This document shows, piece by piece, positions 45,463 through 58,854 of a DNA stretch of 64,000 nucleotides. The notes beneath the pieces are model-generated. The model was not told the DNA's origin, made no database searches, and was given only the letters and a program-made list of their open reading frames with translations. Made by a program: the position numbers and the translations under genes. Source of the stretch: Maea johnstoni (lineage: Eukaryota; Annelida; Polychaeta; Spionida; Magelonidae); contig OZ012700.1 in the NCBI GenBank assembly GCA_963942565.1, forward strand, positions 24,344,079 through 24,408,078, in the 5' to 3' direction. How positions within the stretch are numbered: the stretch's first letter is position 1; the number at the start of each line of letters is the position of its first letter.

Positions 45463-46060
45463 ATAGGGTTGGATACTGTCAAAGGTTTATTAACATATGT
45501 TAATAAACCTTTGATACTGTTGACCCTTTCAATGCTGAGGCTACTTTCGTCCAAAGAACAAGGACACAAAGATTTTTGAAAAATATCTAAACCCTGTCAT
45601 GTTGGTATTCATTGGATAGCTCTCACTGAGTACTCTCAGATGAGTACCCATGTGCCAGGGTTTCAAAATGTACCGTTTTGTACAGTTTCATCCCTTAAAG
45701 GTATACTAAACAATACTAACCACTGTGAAGTTATCATTTATTAACCCTTCCAATGCTGAGGCTACTTTCCTCCAAACCACAAGGACGCTGGAAAACCATC
45801 TAAACCCTGTCATATTGGTATCCATTGTTTAGCTCTCGCTGAGGACTCTCAGATGAGTACCCATGTGCCATGGTTTCAGTCATTGTTTTTAGGTTGTTTG
45901 CATCATTTTGTGATTGCCAAATTAGCCATCTGCAGTATAAGGGTAAAGAGGTACCCGTATCGTTTAAAAATGTACCCTTAAAGGTACACTTAACGATACT
46001 TAACCACTGTGAAGTTATCATTTATTAGGGATTGTCCAGGATCCTAAGCATGACTAATCA
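45463..46060. mobile_element. Repeat of GTACC type interrupted by two family-A MITEs and a palindrome
   Basis: The GTACCGTTTTGTAC and TATCATTTATTAGGGATTGT words recur at 27300-27410. Family-A copies lie at 45525-45668 (left part) and 45741-45945. Confidence 0.65.
45479..45514. other. 36-bp perfect palindrome
   Basis: Each arm reads TCAAAGGTTTATTAACAT. The 33-bp core is flanked by the direct repeat GATACTGT, so it may be a minimal fold-back insertion. Confidence 0.85.
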
Positions 46061-46440
46061 AAACAAAATGTATAAGATATATATTTTCTATATTTTCAGG
46101 CCATCTAGGCCATTTTCATGCAGGCACTGTTAAATTTGATATGGAGTGTGTAATCATGGCCAGAATTCTTCTAGAAATAGTTGTCTGTATGTCGTAATAC
46201 TGAGGTCAAAAAGTAACAGCAAAATACCAAGGATGTTTGTATTTCTGTTTTCTTGGAAGCATCAGGCATAAATTGGTTTTTAGAAATCTTTTCTTTATAT
46301 AAGTATTAAGGCAAATAGGTGTGCCCTCATCAATTGGACAGCAGGTGTACGTGTATTGCGTGCAGTTTTCCTACTGCTTTTTTCTATACAGAACAGCAAC
46401 ATCATGAGTAAATTAAATGAACCAACATGGGACAAACAAA
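46061..46440. other. No gene recognised
   Basis: AT-rich DNA, no supportable feature. Confidence 0.5.
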
Positions 46441-47385
46441 TTAACCCTTTTATGCCCCATCTGAATCTATGATACTTTTGGAAATAACGTCTCAATAAAA
46501 CACAAATTATTGGTTGGTTTCTGATAACAAAAAATTCTCTTTGAAATATTTCATGAAAAAAATTATTTTCATAGAAATATTCTCAATATCTACAGGCTTA
46601 AGCGAATTAGCAGGCAATCTAAAAAGATGCCCTTTCTTTCCAAGATACTCAACCTATGACTGAAAATATTCTTTCTTCTTCTTTTTCCTGGCATGACTAA
46701 CTAACCATCTTTATGACATAGTTGAAGTCTAAATTGCCCATTTTGACACAATAGGCTTATTAGGCTATTAAATATAGTTGGTATAAGGATTTGAAGTAGA
46801 TTAGTAGCTAAATCTGGACGCGCAGAAATTTAGGAATTGCTATTTTGGACAGGGCTATTTGAAATCCTGGCTAAGACCCTGCATGATAGAACATTTATTT
46901 TCACCAAATCAGCACTTCAAACTAAATTATGTTTGTGACATGTGGCCCTATAGAACTAAACATTTATTTTCGCCAAGTTGGCACCTCAAACAAAATCAAG
47001 ATTGTAACAGTGGCCCAATAAAACATACACAAATGACGAATGACGTGGTGCACTACAGTTGTCCATAAGTGAAATACATTCTACATCATATAAGTCACAA
47101 TACTAAAGCTACGTCACTGCAGATGTCCACAAGTGAAATACATGAGCCTTTAACAAATTCACGCCTGGAGTTCTTCCTATCACATGTCGTTTGGACTTGA
47201 TACACTCTTGAAAGTAACTTTAAAATTAAGCTTTAATGCACAAAAGATTTGAAAGGGAAATGTGGGTTTGGTTCTAAAGAGCAATTTTTCTCCAAATATT
47301 TTCTGGAAAATGCTCTAATCATTAAGGTATCAATAAATGTTTGAGGGGTTTTATGGGCGCTTCAGCCATGAATGGGTTAATGTAC
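46441..47385. mobile_element. Family-B copies and MITE fragments
   Basis: Family B at about 46441-46610 and 47150-47381 (ends ATGAATGGGTTAA); a TAGCCAG-family fragment ends near 46880. Confidence 0.55.
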
Positions 47386-47595
47386 ACTATGTAAGAATGG
47401 GTTTAACAGCATATAAATGGCCTATTGATTTATTGATGCCAAGAAGGGTTTTATTGGGGCTAAATAGGATGGCACATTTAAGATCCACTAGGCCATACTA
47501 CATATTTTAAAAAATGAAAAACAAATAAAGCTTTCCTTACAGGGCAGGTAGACTTTTGAACTAAAGGTTAGCTAAAACAAGTAAAGTTAGCCCAA

Positions 47596-47830
<235 letters not shown>

Positions 47831-47864
47831 GTGAATGCACACTCACACACTCCTGCCTTGTTAA

Positions 47865-48580
47865 CCTAAAGGGCAGTGCGGGGGTTAGCGCCAATATCAG
47901 ATAACTAATATATCCTTCAGCCAGAGGCAGCGTACATGTATAATACCACATGACAGGACATTCTTAACCTACACAGCACACCATAAGGCCTAAAAAAAGT
48001 TGTTTGTTTCCTGTAACCCTACCCTAACAAATTTTTATTTAAAAAAAAATCCCTACCCTAAAGTTTTTTCCGCCTTCCCAACTCCCAATCAACGTAAAAC
48101 ATGCATAAAACACACATTTTTGACTGAATAAATAATGCAAAAAAAATATCTTTTTACCAACCTACCGACCCTATTTTTTTTTCGGGCCGTTACAGGAAAC
48201 AAACAATTTATTTTTTTAAGCCTTAACCTAAAGGGCGTTGCGGGGGTTAGCGCCAATATCAGATAACTTATAAATCCTTCAGCCAGAGGCAGAGTACAGG
48301 TACCACATGAGAGGACATTCTTAACCTACACAGCACACCATAAGGCCTAAAAAAAGTTGTTTGTTTCCTGTAACCCTACCCTAACAAGTTTTTATTTAAA
48401 AAAATCCCTACCCTAAAGTTTTTTTCGCCTTCCCAACTCCCAATCAACGTAAAACATGCATAAAACACACATTTTTGACCAAAGGATAATGCAAAAAAAA
48501 AAAAAATTACTGACCTACCTACCCTATTTTTTCCCCCTGACCGTTACAAGAAACAAACAATTTCTTTTTTAGGCCTTAAC
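47865..48580. repeat. Tandem duplication of about 360 bp, each with a GGCCTAAAA MITE
   Basis: CTAAAGGGCAGTGCGGGGGT and TTCAGCCAGAGGCAG appear at 47866 and again at 48230. Each unit ends in a Harbinger-like MITE (47991-48224 and 48343-48576). Confidence 0.88.
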
Positions 48581-49939
48581 ATGAGTGATATACATGACTC
48601 TCTAATTCACATACACAGATTTGCCAAGAGCCATTGTCCACTGAAATCTAAGAGGGGGCTTTAAGGCGTAAGAAAAGCTATAGGTTTTATCCAGGGTATT
48701 ATGATCGCAATGTGAGGATTTTAGTCTCAATACCGGGAAAATCCTTCCCATGAGTGATGCATGTGCCCGATCAGAGTACAGCCCTGACCTGTCAATGACA
48801 CAAACCTTAGGTCCCTGCACCTGACAAACTGGGTCAAAAAAATGAACAAGTCATCTATACATATAAGTAAAATCAACAAACACAACTGTCAAATACAGTA
48901 AAAACGGGTATATTTCCCATGACTTTAATTTCCTGAAAAAATGACTTATACTGCGAGTCATCTAAACAAATGAAAGTAAAATAAACAAACACAATTGTCA
49001 AATACAGTTAAGACGGGTATATTTCCAATGACTTTTTTTTCCTGAAAAAATGACTCATTGAATTCTGCGATGCGATAGATTGATTAGATATTTGAAGTGA
49101 AAACACGATGATCATGAATCATCTAAACAAATGAAAGTAAAATCAACAAACACAATTGTCAAATACAGCAAAAATGGGTATATTTCCCAGGCTTCTTATT
49201 TCACGAAAAATTACTTTTTGGGGGGTTTCCTGTTTTCATATCTTTTAAAATTTGCCACACCATTCCAACAAAAATGGTTGAAGCTACCGTTTTTAATTTT
49301 ACCGTCTTGAACCCATTAGGTAAATTCGGGAATATTAATTCCTTGTTAACATTACACGATTAACAGTAAATAAACAACCCGTCCTGAACCTGAACTAATA
49401 GTGACAATAATTAAAAAGTTTTAATTCAAATGCACACATTTCCATGTGGGAAATTTTGTCTGAATAAATGATACATGTACTCATAAAAATCCCTTTAGAA
49501 TAAAGTAATAAAAAGTATCTGAAGGATAGTTGTTAACTGAAATTTCTCCTTTTATTTTCTATGAGGTTTTTTAATAAAAGGATCTCGCTAAAATGGAGGG
49601 GCCTGTATTTCTTTGAGGTTTTGACTTTCCCATCCTTTTATAACATCCTTGATAAAGAGTATGTCCAAAATTTACGACTAAGATAAGATAGATAAGACAA
49701 GAGAATTTAATTAAGGTCTCACCCAAAGATAAATAATACATACAAGACATGATAAAACAAAGGACGGTCAACTTTGACCTATGAGAGACCATACAATATG
49801 AACAAAGAGAAATAGACAATGTTAAAATGAAATAATTATATAAAATCAGTTCAGGACACATCAGTTCTGATGTTTAGCATTTTAGAACAGGTTTTGGCAC
49901 TAAAAAAAGTACTAGTAAAGTTCTGGTATAAGAAAAAAA
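48581..49939. other. No gene; short AT-rich tandem repetition
   Basis: Three loose repeats of AATCAACAAACACAA with GGGTATATTTCCCA lie at 48870-49180, period about 120-190 bp. A family-B core is near 49500-49600. Confidence 0.55.
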
Positions 49940-50139
49940 NNNNNNNNNNNNNNNNNNNNNNNNNNNNNNNNNNNNNNNNNNNNNNNNNNNNNNNNNNNNN
50001 NNNNNNNNNNNNNNNNNNNNNNNNNNNNNNNNNNNNNNNNNNNNNNNNNNNNNNNNNNNNNNNNNNNNNNNNNNNNNNNNNNNNNNNNNNNNNNNNNNNN
50101 NNNNNNNNNNNNNNNNNNNNNNNNNNNNNNNNNNNNNNN
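49940..50139. other. Assembly gap of 200 N
   Basis: True length unknown. Sits next to TA-rich sequence. It could contain the missing N-terminal exons of SLC20. Confidence 0.99.
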
Positions 50140-50169
50140 TTTCGATAAGCATTTACCAAAAAAAACAAA

Positions 50170-50214
50170 TGTATCTGTATATATATATATATATGTATAT
50201 ATATACATATATAT

Positions 50215-50310
<96 letters not shown>
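50170..50310. repeat. TA microsatellite
   Basis: Interrupted TA repeat. Confidence 0.95.
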
Positions 50311-50311
<1 letters not shown>

Positions 50312-50312
<1 letters not shown>

Positions 50313-50823
50313 GTCAAACCTCTATTAAGCGACCGCTCAAGGAAATGTCAAAAGTGGTCTTTTTAAAGAGGTGGTCTCTTAAGATGGGGTTGAGGGTCTG
50401 GGCGAGGTTATGAAAAAACAAAGAATTTCCAACAATGACCTGGAATTATTGAGGTTGTTATATTTAGCTGCGTTTGTTGAAATTTCTTCATTACTATTTT
50501 AAAAATAAACAATTCAGAAAAATAAAAGTTGAACTATATCATTAATTGAGGACCCTCAGAAATGATATACTTTAAAAAATTTACCGATTATTTCATTATA
50601 TTATTGTGCACTCTCCAACATACAAGGCGTCTTGGCATTCAAGTGGCCGTTGAATGAAAGACCATTTACTCTTAGGGATAAGATTTTATGGTCGTTGGTC
50701 GCGTCAAGCAAGTGGTCGCTTAATCAAGGTAAAATATATAGGGAATAGCATTGGGGGGATTTGAAACGGTCGTTCAAGGCAAGTGGTCGTTTAAGAGAAG
50801 TGGTCGTTGAGGCAAGTTTGACT
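50312..50823. mobile_element. Tc1/mariner (pogo)-like MITE in TA repeats
   Basis: Left AGTCAAACCTCTATTAAGCG, right (complement) AGTCAAACTTGCCTCAACG, with several GTGGTCGCTTAA words inside. TA repeats lie on both sides. Confidence 0.75.
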
Positions 50824-50827
50824 GTAT

Positions 50828-50925
<98 letters not shown>
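50824..50925. repeat. TA microsatellite
   Basis: Interrupted TA repeat, the partner of the one before the pogo-like element. Confidence 0.95.
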
Positions 50926-50926
<1 letters not shown>

Positions 50927-51300
50927 TGCCAATGCTCTCAATGCCATTGTCACAAACGAGAATATCTATATTCAAGACCTCATAACTTAAACCATTAAGT
51001 ATACGGTGTAACGTTATTCTCCATGACAAAGTAATATACTGTTCAACTAAAAGCCCATTAAGTTAAATTCTAAACATGTTTAACTAGAACTTATTGGTAC
51101 ACAAATTAGATTAATTATAATGGAATGATGGCTTAAGTATGGTCCTTGTATCTGAACTATCATTAACTGCTGAGTAACACACCTTATTATTTGCGAGTGA
51201 CTTATGATACTTAAAGATGTATTTATCTAATCCTGTAATGTATGTCATCTAATCGTTAGGCGAGTGAATTAAATGAGGGGATAAATTACCCTTGAGTCGA
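50926..51300. other. No gene recognised
   Basis: AT-rich, nothing supportable. Confidence 0.5.
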
Positions 51301-51304
51301 ATGC

Positions 51305-51530
51305 AAATACACACATACATACATACAAAACGTAAACATGCATATATAAATAAATGAGTACATACATACACACATGCATACATACATACATACATACATG
51401 CTTGACTGCATACATACATACTTACATACATGCACATATATATACACATGTACATACATACATATATACATACATACACACATACATACATACATACATA
51501 CATACATACATACATACATACAAAGAAAAT
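51305..51530. repeat. CATA tetranucleotide microsatellite
   Basis: Runs of CATA with CACA and TATA variants. Confidence 0.96.
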
Positions 51531-51539
51531 TGCCTTTGA

Positions 51540-53335
51540 GTAGGTTCAATTTGTAATTGAGCGAAATATTTGTAACATGGAAGTGTGCATATATCAATTG
51601 AGCCAATCAACGTGCTCTATAAAATCACGTGATTTCGTTCAGGAAAACCCGGGAAAATCTGCACGGTCTACGTTACGTCAGAGACAGTCTCTGGTTACGT
51701 GTATCTGCACGCTCCTTGACACGCACCTTGTATGGCACTAAGTCGCACTGCGGTGCTATGTTAATAACTTTATACCATTATGATAAATAATTAGATAAGT
51801 ATTACTTTCTATTCATGGAAAAAGACAATTATGATAAGTAATTAGATAAATATTACTTTCTATTCATGGAAAAATACAATTAAGTCGTATTGATGATAAC
51901 TACGATAGACCAACTGTGAAAGAGCAAATAACACATTATTTTTTCCCGACCTCTCTAGAGGGAGGGCAAGTTAATTGAATGTTCATCGACTGTACATTAT
52001 CTGTACAAAATCATAAAGAATTCATGATAAAATGAATCATGAGTAATACAAAACATTACAACAGGTGAAAATAAGAACGAACAAATTAATCATGAGGAGC
52101 AGAAAGAAAAATAAATGATTACATCTGTAAGGAGAGACTGTTCTGTGTCAAAACTTCAGGAAACGTTTTAGGCTATCGGCCAAACCCCAAAAGTGGTCGG
52201 GTACCCCAACCCGTCTTATTACAAAACACATCATGTTTTTCTTGAAAGATATATGTGTCTGATGAAAGAAAATCCATGTTGTGGTGAATTTTTTTTGTGG
52301 CAGCTATGTTTTACGGAGAAAAACGTGCATCAATATTGCAAATTTCACAAAAAAATGACTTTTTTTTTAACGGTGCAGGACAACCACAACTATCTATCAA
52401 ATTGATTCAGACTTGGTATGGAGTTTGATATTATGAAGCTTGATATGCATAAAATGAATTATCCTGGCTGAACAACTCTAATTGTGAAATAATGCACTTT
52501 TTATGTCAAAAACGGCCATTTTTTTGGCAATTTTTTAAAAAAAAATTATTGATGTTTAATTTTTGTAGAATTTTTCTTACACAAACTTATCAAAATGATA
52601 CACCAAAAGTATTGCTAGACATTCCCCTTTCAAATGAGGCTTTATTCATATAATTTGGTTGGCTACAGGATCTCTTATGGGGAATTCATTTCCCCTACCC
52701 CTATTTTTGAAAAATCCTCAAAGATGCTGAAAAATAGATGTAAATTTTTATAAAATTGTTCTTTCCAATATTCCTCATACAAATTACTCTTGATTATTAG
52801 TAAGGTCCTTTTCTAGTGAAAAGGAAGTAAAATGAAGTGTTTGCACTGAGTGACCTCACATTTAGGGTAAATATGCAGGAATGGGTAAATTGAGTATTTT
52901 TGGACATTTTAGTTTTAATAAAAGGCACATAAGAAGTTCTTCAGGCAGGCAATCTAGATATCTTTAGAAAAAGACTCTAAAGGCTTTCATTTGATACATC
53001 ATTAGACCCTCCTTGCACATTTTTGTGTTAAAAATATGACTTCATACATAGCAGCTGTAGTGAGGGCTATATACAGCAACTTCTGCCTCTATCTTATCCA
53101 TTCCTGTGTCAATATGTTTGACATTTTAAGGAAAGTATCTATTGGTACCACCTATCATAAAACATTACTTAATTAAAGAATTGGAGCCCATCTGTGTTGC
53201 CATGGCAACCATTTTTGACAAATTCTTGTTGCCATAGCAACCGTCTCAGGACATTTTACTTTTTCGAGATAAAAAATATTAAATTTCAATACTATTATCT
53301 ATAATCCTCAAAGTTTCAGAAATACTAGTATTGGG
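51540..53335. other. No gene recognised
   Basis: A GC-richer patch (51600-51760) has CpG-bearing words such as CACGTGATTTCG. Two 60-bp near-duplicates (TAATTAGATAAGTATTACTT) lie at 51783 and 51840. The rest is AT-rich with no homology that I see. Confidence 0.5.
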
Positions 53336-53339
53336 AAAA

Positions 53340-53970
53340 GTTTACACTGGTAAATAACAGTTTAGTTTGGCATCAATTACTCGTCGTACATGTCTAGTAT
53401 GTATTTTCTGACATTCAAGAAATGCATGCTCAATTGTCTCGGGCGTGTTATTGCATAGAGGACATTCGGGACTATCCACAATTTTCATACGATATAAAGG
53501 TTCATTTGTAAAAATTCTTCTATGCAATAATCTAAATTGTAAATACTAGTATCTGACATATCTTTATCTATTTTCCTAAAAGATTGACTAAGATTAACTT
53601 CTGATATCTCTTCTAACAGACTGTCTACACCCGGTGCTAACTGACATTCTCCTGTCCTACATCTCAGCACCTGCGTGTACACGTAATCTATATGGTTTGT
53701 TGAGCACAGCCAACACTCAATCATATCATCAAAGCTGTTATCATTTCCGTATAGGTATTTCCGTTGATTTCACACATACAGTGATTGCCACTCTTTGGCT
53801 CAAGATCTCTGCTGATGATGAATATGATTTCATATATCCGTGGAGGCGAGGCTGATTCTATGGTTTCATGATTGACAGTTTCATTTCGAAACCTTGATAA
53901 CATCACTGTCATAATGATGAGTTTATCTAATAAAGGATCTACCCTCAAAGTGCTGTAGTCTAGCGCATTG
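53340..53970 (-). pseudogene. LINE remnant: C-terminal part after the reverse transcriptase
   Basis: A 61-residue frame at 53342-53527 reads MHRRIFTNEPLYRMKIVDS, then ECPLCNN and TIEHAFLECQ: the Cys-Cys-His-Cys cluster typical of the C-terminus of many LINE proteins. Upstream (to about 53970) another minus frame (53485-53724) looks related, so at least one frameshift separates them. The reverse transcriptase core is absent, so this is a 5'-truncated dead copy, of a family different from the intact LINE. Confidence 0.7.
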
Positions 53971-53989
53971 CGATCTAATCTAAAAATAA

Positions 53990-54155
53990 CTCCATAATAG
54001 TTAACAATATCTCAAAATATTTGATGGAGATTTGTGAAAATAGTTTGGATCAACATTTTCCTTCAAAGGTGTTCATTCTAAATGCCTTTAACAGAAAGTT
54101 ATCACCAAATCGGACAGGCCTCTTGGCTGGAGCGGGCAGGAATGGTTTAAAATGC
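53990..54155. mobile_element. Family-B MITE, partial
   Basis: TTTGATGGAGATTTGTG and ACATTTTCCTTCAAAG with a final GGCAGGAATGG. Confidence 0.55.
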
Positions 54156-54302
54156 TGAAATGATAAATGAGGTGCTAGATCCGTCTGACTAACCAGGAAT
54201 TCGAGTGAATTCATCCGAAATATTAAAGCGACTTCTGACACTTTCAAATGAGAGTGGATTATGACTGAAAAGCCTGACTCATGGGTGTGCAATGCCCTTG
54301 TA

Positions 54303-54568
54303 CAGTGCCGACATTTAATTCCCGCACCAGTCGACCAGATGTCTGTCAGTGCCTGGTTGTACACACACCCATAAATAACATGTCAAGAAATAAGCGAACC
54401 TCACCGATATGACCCACGTATTGTGTGAATCAAAGGTGCGCTCAGTAGTGAGGTTAGGGACCTGTGGTCGCATCACTTCAAAGGAAATTGAGTAGCAACC
54501 GGACCTGCGGTCGATTATTTTGCCCGGGCTGCCCACGCATTTAGTGCAGAAATTAAATGCTTGCACCG
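54303..54568. mobile_element. Family-C MITE with TA flanks
   Basis: CAGTGCCGACATTTAATTCC to a right end ATTAAATGCTTGCACCG. Confidence 0.82.
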
Positions 54569-54569
54569 T

Positions 54570-55735
54570 ATCGTTATCCAGAGAAAATCCGAGGCTAGGC
54601 GATAGGAGTGATAAAAGGAGTGGAAATAAGTTTAAGATAGTGGCGCTGAGCACAATAGAACGCGAAGGCAAATATGGTAGAGAGTTGACCTGAACGCCAA
54701 AATACAGGCCGGTGCGTGGACCATGTTTCAAGGTGTAGTTATTGTTATGGCCAGTGAGGTCACAGGAACTTATATATATATATACTTAATTCTATATATT
54801 TATTATATATACTTGATACTAGTTTTCTTTTTTTATTTGTTTTCCAGGCAATTCGAGCGTCATTGCCCATTGATATGGGCCAGGAACGATCTCAAGACCC
54901 ATCAAAAAAAAAGGAAAAAATTAAATGCCCATCCACTGAGCTGGAGCAAGTTCCTGTGGTGAAGTTGTAGTTTCAATATCAGCGCTGACTCTGAGTCTGA
55001 CTGCCAATCTGACACGTGACAAGATGGAAGGTTGTGACCTCTGCAGTAATAAGCTTTGACCTGTAACGACAATGGCTGGGATTGATCCAGTGCGAAAACA
55101 TCTGAATAATTTTCCCAGGCATAATGTTAATACATGCTTTTAATATCACACCTGACTCTGGTTTTTGGCCGCTCTTTTTTATAGATTAACTCGCTGCCAA
55201 AAGCAAGTTATTTACGACAATGCTAATAGGAGAGATTTCTATGTAGTATAAAGCCATCTGTGGTGGCTGCTGCTGATTTTAAGTATAACTTGCGGTCATT
55301 ACCGGGCAGAGCCCTCGGAAGCTGATTGCGTCGAGGTGCAAAATGAGCTCCTAGTTGAGTGTGCGAGTGTGTGCGTACTGCATAACTGGATTTTTTACAT
55401 GCATTTTCGCTAGTTTCGCGCTCCCCATGATAGCGCCTACATATCATACTTCAAATAAATATCCCGCTTTGGATGAAAGTAGCCTCAGCAATGGAAGGGT
55501 TAAAATCTAATATGCATAGGGCCTTGACGCTTCGGCACACAACTTATCCTCGTAAACCACTGTCACTGGCTAATGGAACTTATAAAGACGATGTTTCTGA
55601 TGATAGGGACAGTCTGCATTATTTGACAAATGAGAGAAAAAATTTGGGTCAGGCTTAGAAAGTGCATCCACAGTACAGTGCCGATATCTAATTCCTGCAT
55701 TCCTGAGTTATTTGTTGGGTTGCGATGAACATTTA
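54570..55735. other. No gene recognised
   Basis: Holds a family-A end (55468-55502), a single family-C end (55673), and a moderately GC-rich stretch (55240-55440) that could be a promoter or untranslated exon of SLC20 but shows no proof. Confidence 0.4.
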
Positions 55736-55739
55736 AAGA

Positions 55740-55985
55740 ACGAATGAATGGTTGGGTGGATAGATTTATGAATGAATGGATGAGTAGATGGATGAATGAA
55801 TGTATGGATGGATGTATAGATCAATAAAAGGATGGACGGATAGACGAATGAATTAATGGATGGATGGATGGATAGATGAAGAAATGAATGGATAGAGGGA
55901 TAGATGAATGAATGAATGGATGAACTGATAGACAAATTTTTTAAATGGATGGATGGATAGAGAAATGAATGAATGAATGGTTTAA
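55740..55985. repeat. GGAT/GAAT tetranucleotide microsatellite
   Basis: Degenerate repeats of ATGGATGG and AATGAATG. Confidence 0.93.
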
Positions 55986-56128
55986 GTATGCAGCTAAATG
56001 GTGATAAATTTGCGTATTCAATAATTTTGATCTCATGACGGGTCATGCCCAGGCAACTGCCTTGACATGATGTTTGACTTAGTGAATGGTTAAGTTCGAT
56101 TTTTAAAATCGAATTAGGAAAATTCAGT

Positions 56129-56325
56129 TAACCCTTCCAAAGCTAAGGCTACTTTCACCCAAAGCACAATGATGCGAAGATTTCTTGGAAACCATCTAAA
56201 CCCTGCCATATTGGTATTCATTGGATAGCTCTTGCTAAGTACTATCAGACGAGTACCCATGTGTCATTTTCAGGTTTTTTACATCTTTTTCTATTGGTCA
56301 AATTAGTTACCAGCAGCAACAATGA
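56129..56325 (+). mobile_element. Family-A MITE
   Basis: TTAACCCTTCCAAAGCTAAG to TTACCAGCAGCAACA. Confidence 0.8.
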
Positions 56326-56389
56326 CAAATACAAAATAAGACAAAGTCATCCAATTCTGTCTTTAAGTAGTATCTTTATTGTGTTTTAT

Positions 56390-57160
56390 ATACATAACGT
56401 CAGACTAGAGCAAAACCTGCATAAGAGACCACCTACTAAGAAAAATCAACTGTCAATAAAGTCCAGTGCCAAAACGTCTCCCTTTAATACTAACGACTGC
56501 CAAAAGCAGTCTGTCAATTTTGATGAAATCTTTCAAATGAAAGCATAGTTGAAAAATATTTGAAGGAGAAATGTTAATTAGAACACTACCTACAACTCTC
56601 CTTCAAATATTTTGTAAAATCATCTTCAATTCCAGAGTTAGTGTCACGAGTAATATCAATCCAGAAGACAATGTTTAGGGGATCTCTTAAAGACTACATG
56701 AATATTCCCTTCAGTGATCTTTCTAGGTAGGTTCGACAGTATAAGCACCCTTAGTAAAATTCATAAAATCAGGAAATTCCCTACTTTTTATTCGTCTTTC
56801 CTTGCAGAAAAGCATTACTGTGTAAGTTGTAAGTATGGAAGTATTCTACAACAGACCCATCTAATCCAATTATGGAGGAATGTTTTCAAAAAAATGACTA
56901 ATGTTAACTACTATAATATAGTCCAAAAATGCAGTAAAAAAGTGATGATAGATAGAAATTCCAAACATCTAAAACAAATCCTCTCCTGACATTTCCACAT
57001 GTAGTTTTGTAGCAGAAGTTGGCATTTTCTTTTTCTTTATTGTTTGAAATTCATAGAAAACATCTTGAACGAAATAGACATACAGTGAATTTTAATGAAA
57101 TCTTGATTATTTGACAAATTCTTAATTGACATAAACATATGTAGTTTTGTAGCTGAATCT
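56390..57160. other. No gene; family-B and other MITE fragments
   Basis: Family-B core at 56550-56610 (GAAGGAGAAATG and CAACTCTCCTTCAAATAT). An AAAACCTGCATAAGAGACC word resembles pogo-like ends. Confidence 0.5.
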
Positions 57161-57168
57161 GGCATATA

Positions 57169-57388
57169 CAGTGCCAACATTTAATTCCTGCACTAAATGC
57201 GTGAGCAGCCCAGGTATAATATACGACCGCACGCCCAAGTTGCAGCCAAGTTCCCTGCGTGTAAATGCATAGATGACCTCACAAGCTATGCCTGTCATTG
57301 ATGTGCTTGGCATTTTCCATTGGTTTTCGTACAACCAGGCACTGACAGAGGTCCGGTCCACTGGTGCAGGAATTACAAGTCTGCACTG
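57169..57388. mobile_element. Family-C MITE with TA flanks
   Basis: CAGTGCCAACATTTAATTCC to (complement) CAGTGCAGACTTGTAATTCC. Confidence 0.82.
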
Positions 57389-57564
57389 TACTCCTTAGTA
57401 AAATGGGATGCAAATCAAAGTGTCAAAGGAACCTTTGTTTTAACCCTTGTGAGTCCAAATTGTGATCCGAACCACAAAGGCTGTAAAGGGAATTTTTGGC
57501 CACAAAAAAATCCAGTACCAGGTTTTTCATGTTTTACAATATTATAAAACTTTTCTCCAGCATA

Positions 57565-57705
57565 CTCATGTGACACATCAAAATAAACCTTGAATTGAAC
57601 ACGACATGCTAAAAGCCAATTGCCTAATTTTCGAACTATGCAGGGGGTAGTTTAAATTGGCAAGCCAGGCCCTTCTTCAAATAAATTTGATTATCCTGCA
57701 TGCAT
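57565..57705 (+). repeat. Dispersed repeat shared with 31241-31385
   Basis: Ends just at the target site of the next hAT-like element. Confidence 0.6.
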
Positions 57706-57709
57706 ATAT

Positions 57710-58077
57710 TAGGACTGTCATTGACATCCATTTTTTTTCGATTCGATCATTGACATTCTATTTTTCGATTCCGATTAATTCGATTCGATTTTAAAGAACT
57801 GCACTAATAGAATATTTTCACATGTTCCACACTATTTTTGTGGCTAGGATACTAAGATTCTCACAATGCAAACACAATAAAGGTTTCCCTCAACACTTTT
57901 TGATTGAATTCTTAAGTTTCTCTTCAAAATTCTTATTAGTGTTGGCTAAAAATGGTGTACGAGGCTGAAAAAATGTGTTACGATTAATTGACCAAACAAT
58001 TGACATAATATTTTTTTTCGATTAATTGGAAAAATTATTTCGATCGATCGATACTTGTCATATCAATGACGGTCCTA
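57710..58077. mobile_element. hAT-like element with perfect 8-bp duplication
   Basis: TAGGACTGTCATTGACATCC to (complement) TAGGACCGTCATTGATATG; flanks GCATATAT (57702-57709, 58078-58085). Opposite orientation to 14321-14697. Confidence 0.92.
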
Positions 58078-58085
58078 GCATATAT

Positions 58086-58854
58086 GCGTGCATGGCTCTC
58101 TAGGTTATGTTACTACAGAAGTATATATGAGTATGTGGCATTAGAAGGGTTATGACATGACTACTTACAAATTTCTGTATTATATTCACAAATTGAGTTT
58201 AAATTCTTCTTTCAAATTTCATATCCTATATAAATTTGTGATTTGAAACCTTATCATATTAACATTTTTTTTCATAATGTATGGGCCACATTGCTAAAGA
58301 AATGTAACAATTTGCACAATTTATGGACCATATCCCTTTCAAAACAAACATAATACAAAATACATGGACAAAATGCCTATTCTTTTAAATGATATTCACA
58401 ATTGATGGGTCATATGACTTAAATGTTCAACATTACTTGCTTTACTTGGCCCAGATCCCTCTTTTATATGATAGTTTTCAAATGGCTATATTATTTCAAA
58501 AACTAGCATAATTCACCATAAGTTTGTCTATTTCATTAAAATCAAACAAAATTTACAATCAATGAACAATATTTCTATAAAATATAACATTATTCACAAA
58601 GTATGGGTCAAATCCCACATGCAGAAACTTGATAGCCCTGAAAACAGTTTGCATAGATGATTTTATATTTTCATAGCACACCAAAATAGAATATTAAAAA
58701 AATTGAGCTTTATTAAGCACCAAGATACAAATGTCAAAAAATTATATTTGAAGTGCAAGACTCAATCTGAACCTCTTTAATTGCTATCCAACTCACTAAT
58801 AATTAAGACATTGGAAAAACATGCCACCATTTATATACAGCATTCTAGTGTTTT
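58086..58854. other. No gene recognised
   Basis: AT-rich with several loose ATTCACAA.TATGGGCCATAT repeats between 58180 and 58620. Confidence 0.5.

Noticed and set aside
49851-50208. Frames running through N
   Set aside because: They cross an assembly gap.
51600-51760. Promoter or CpG island
   Set aside because: Only slightly GC-richer; no gene start nearby and no clear motif set.
55223-55447. Missing SLC20 N-terminal exon
   Set aside because: The minus frame has none of the expected transmembrane or GANDVANSFG sequence.
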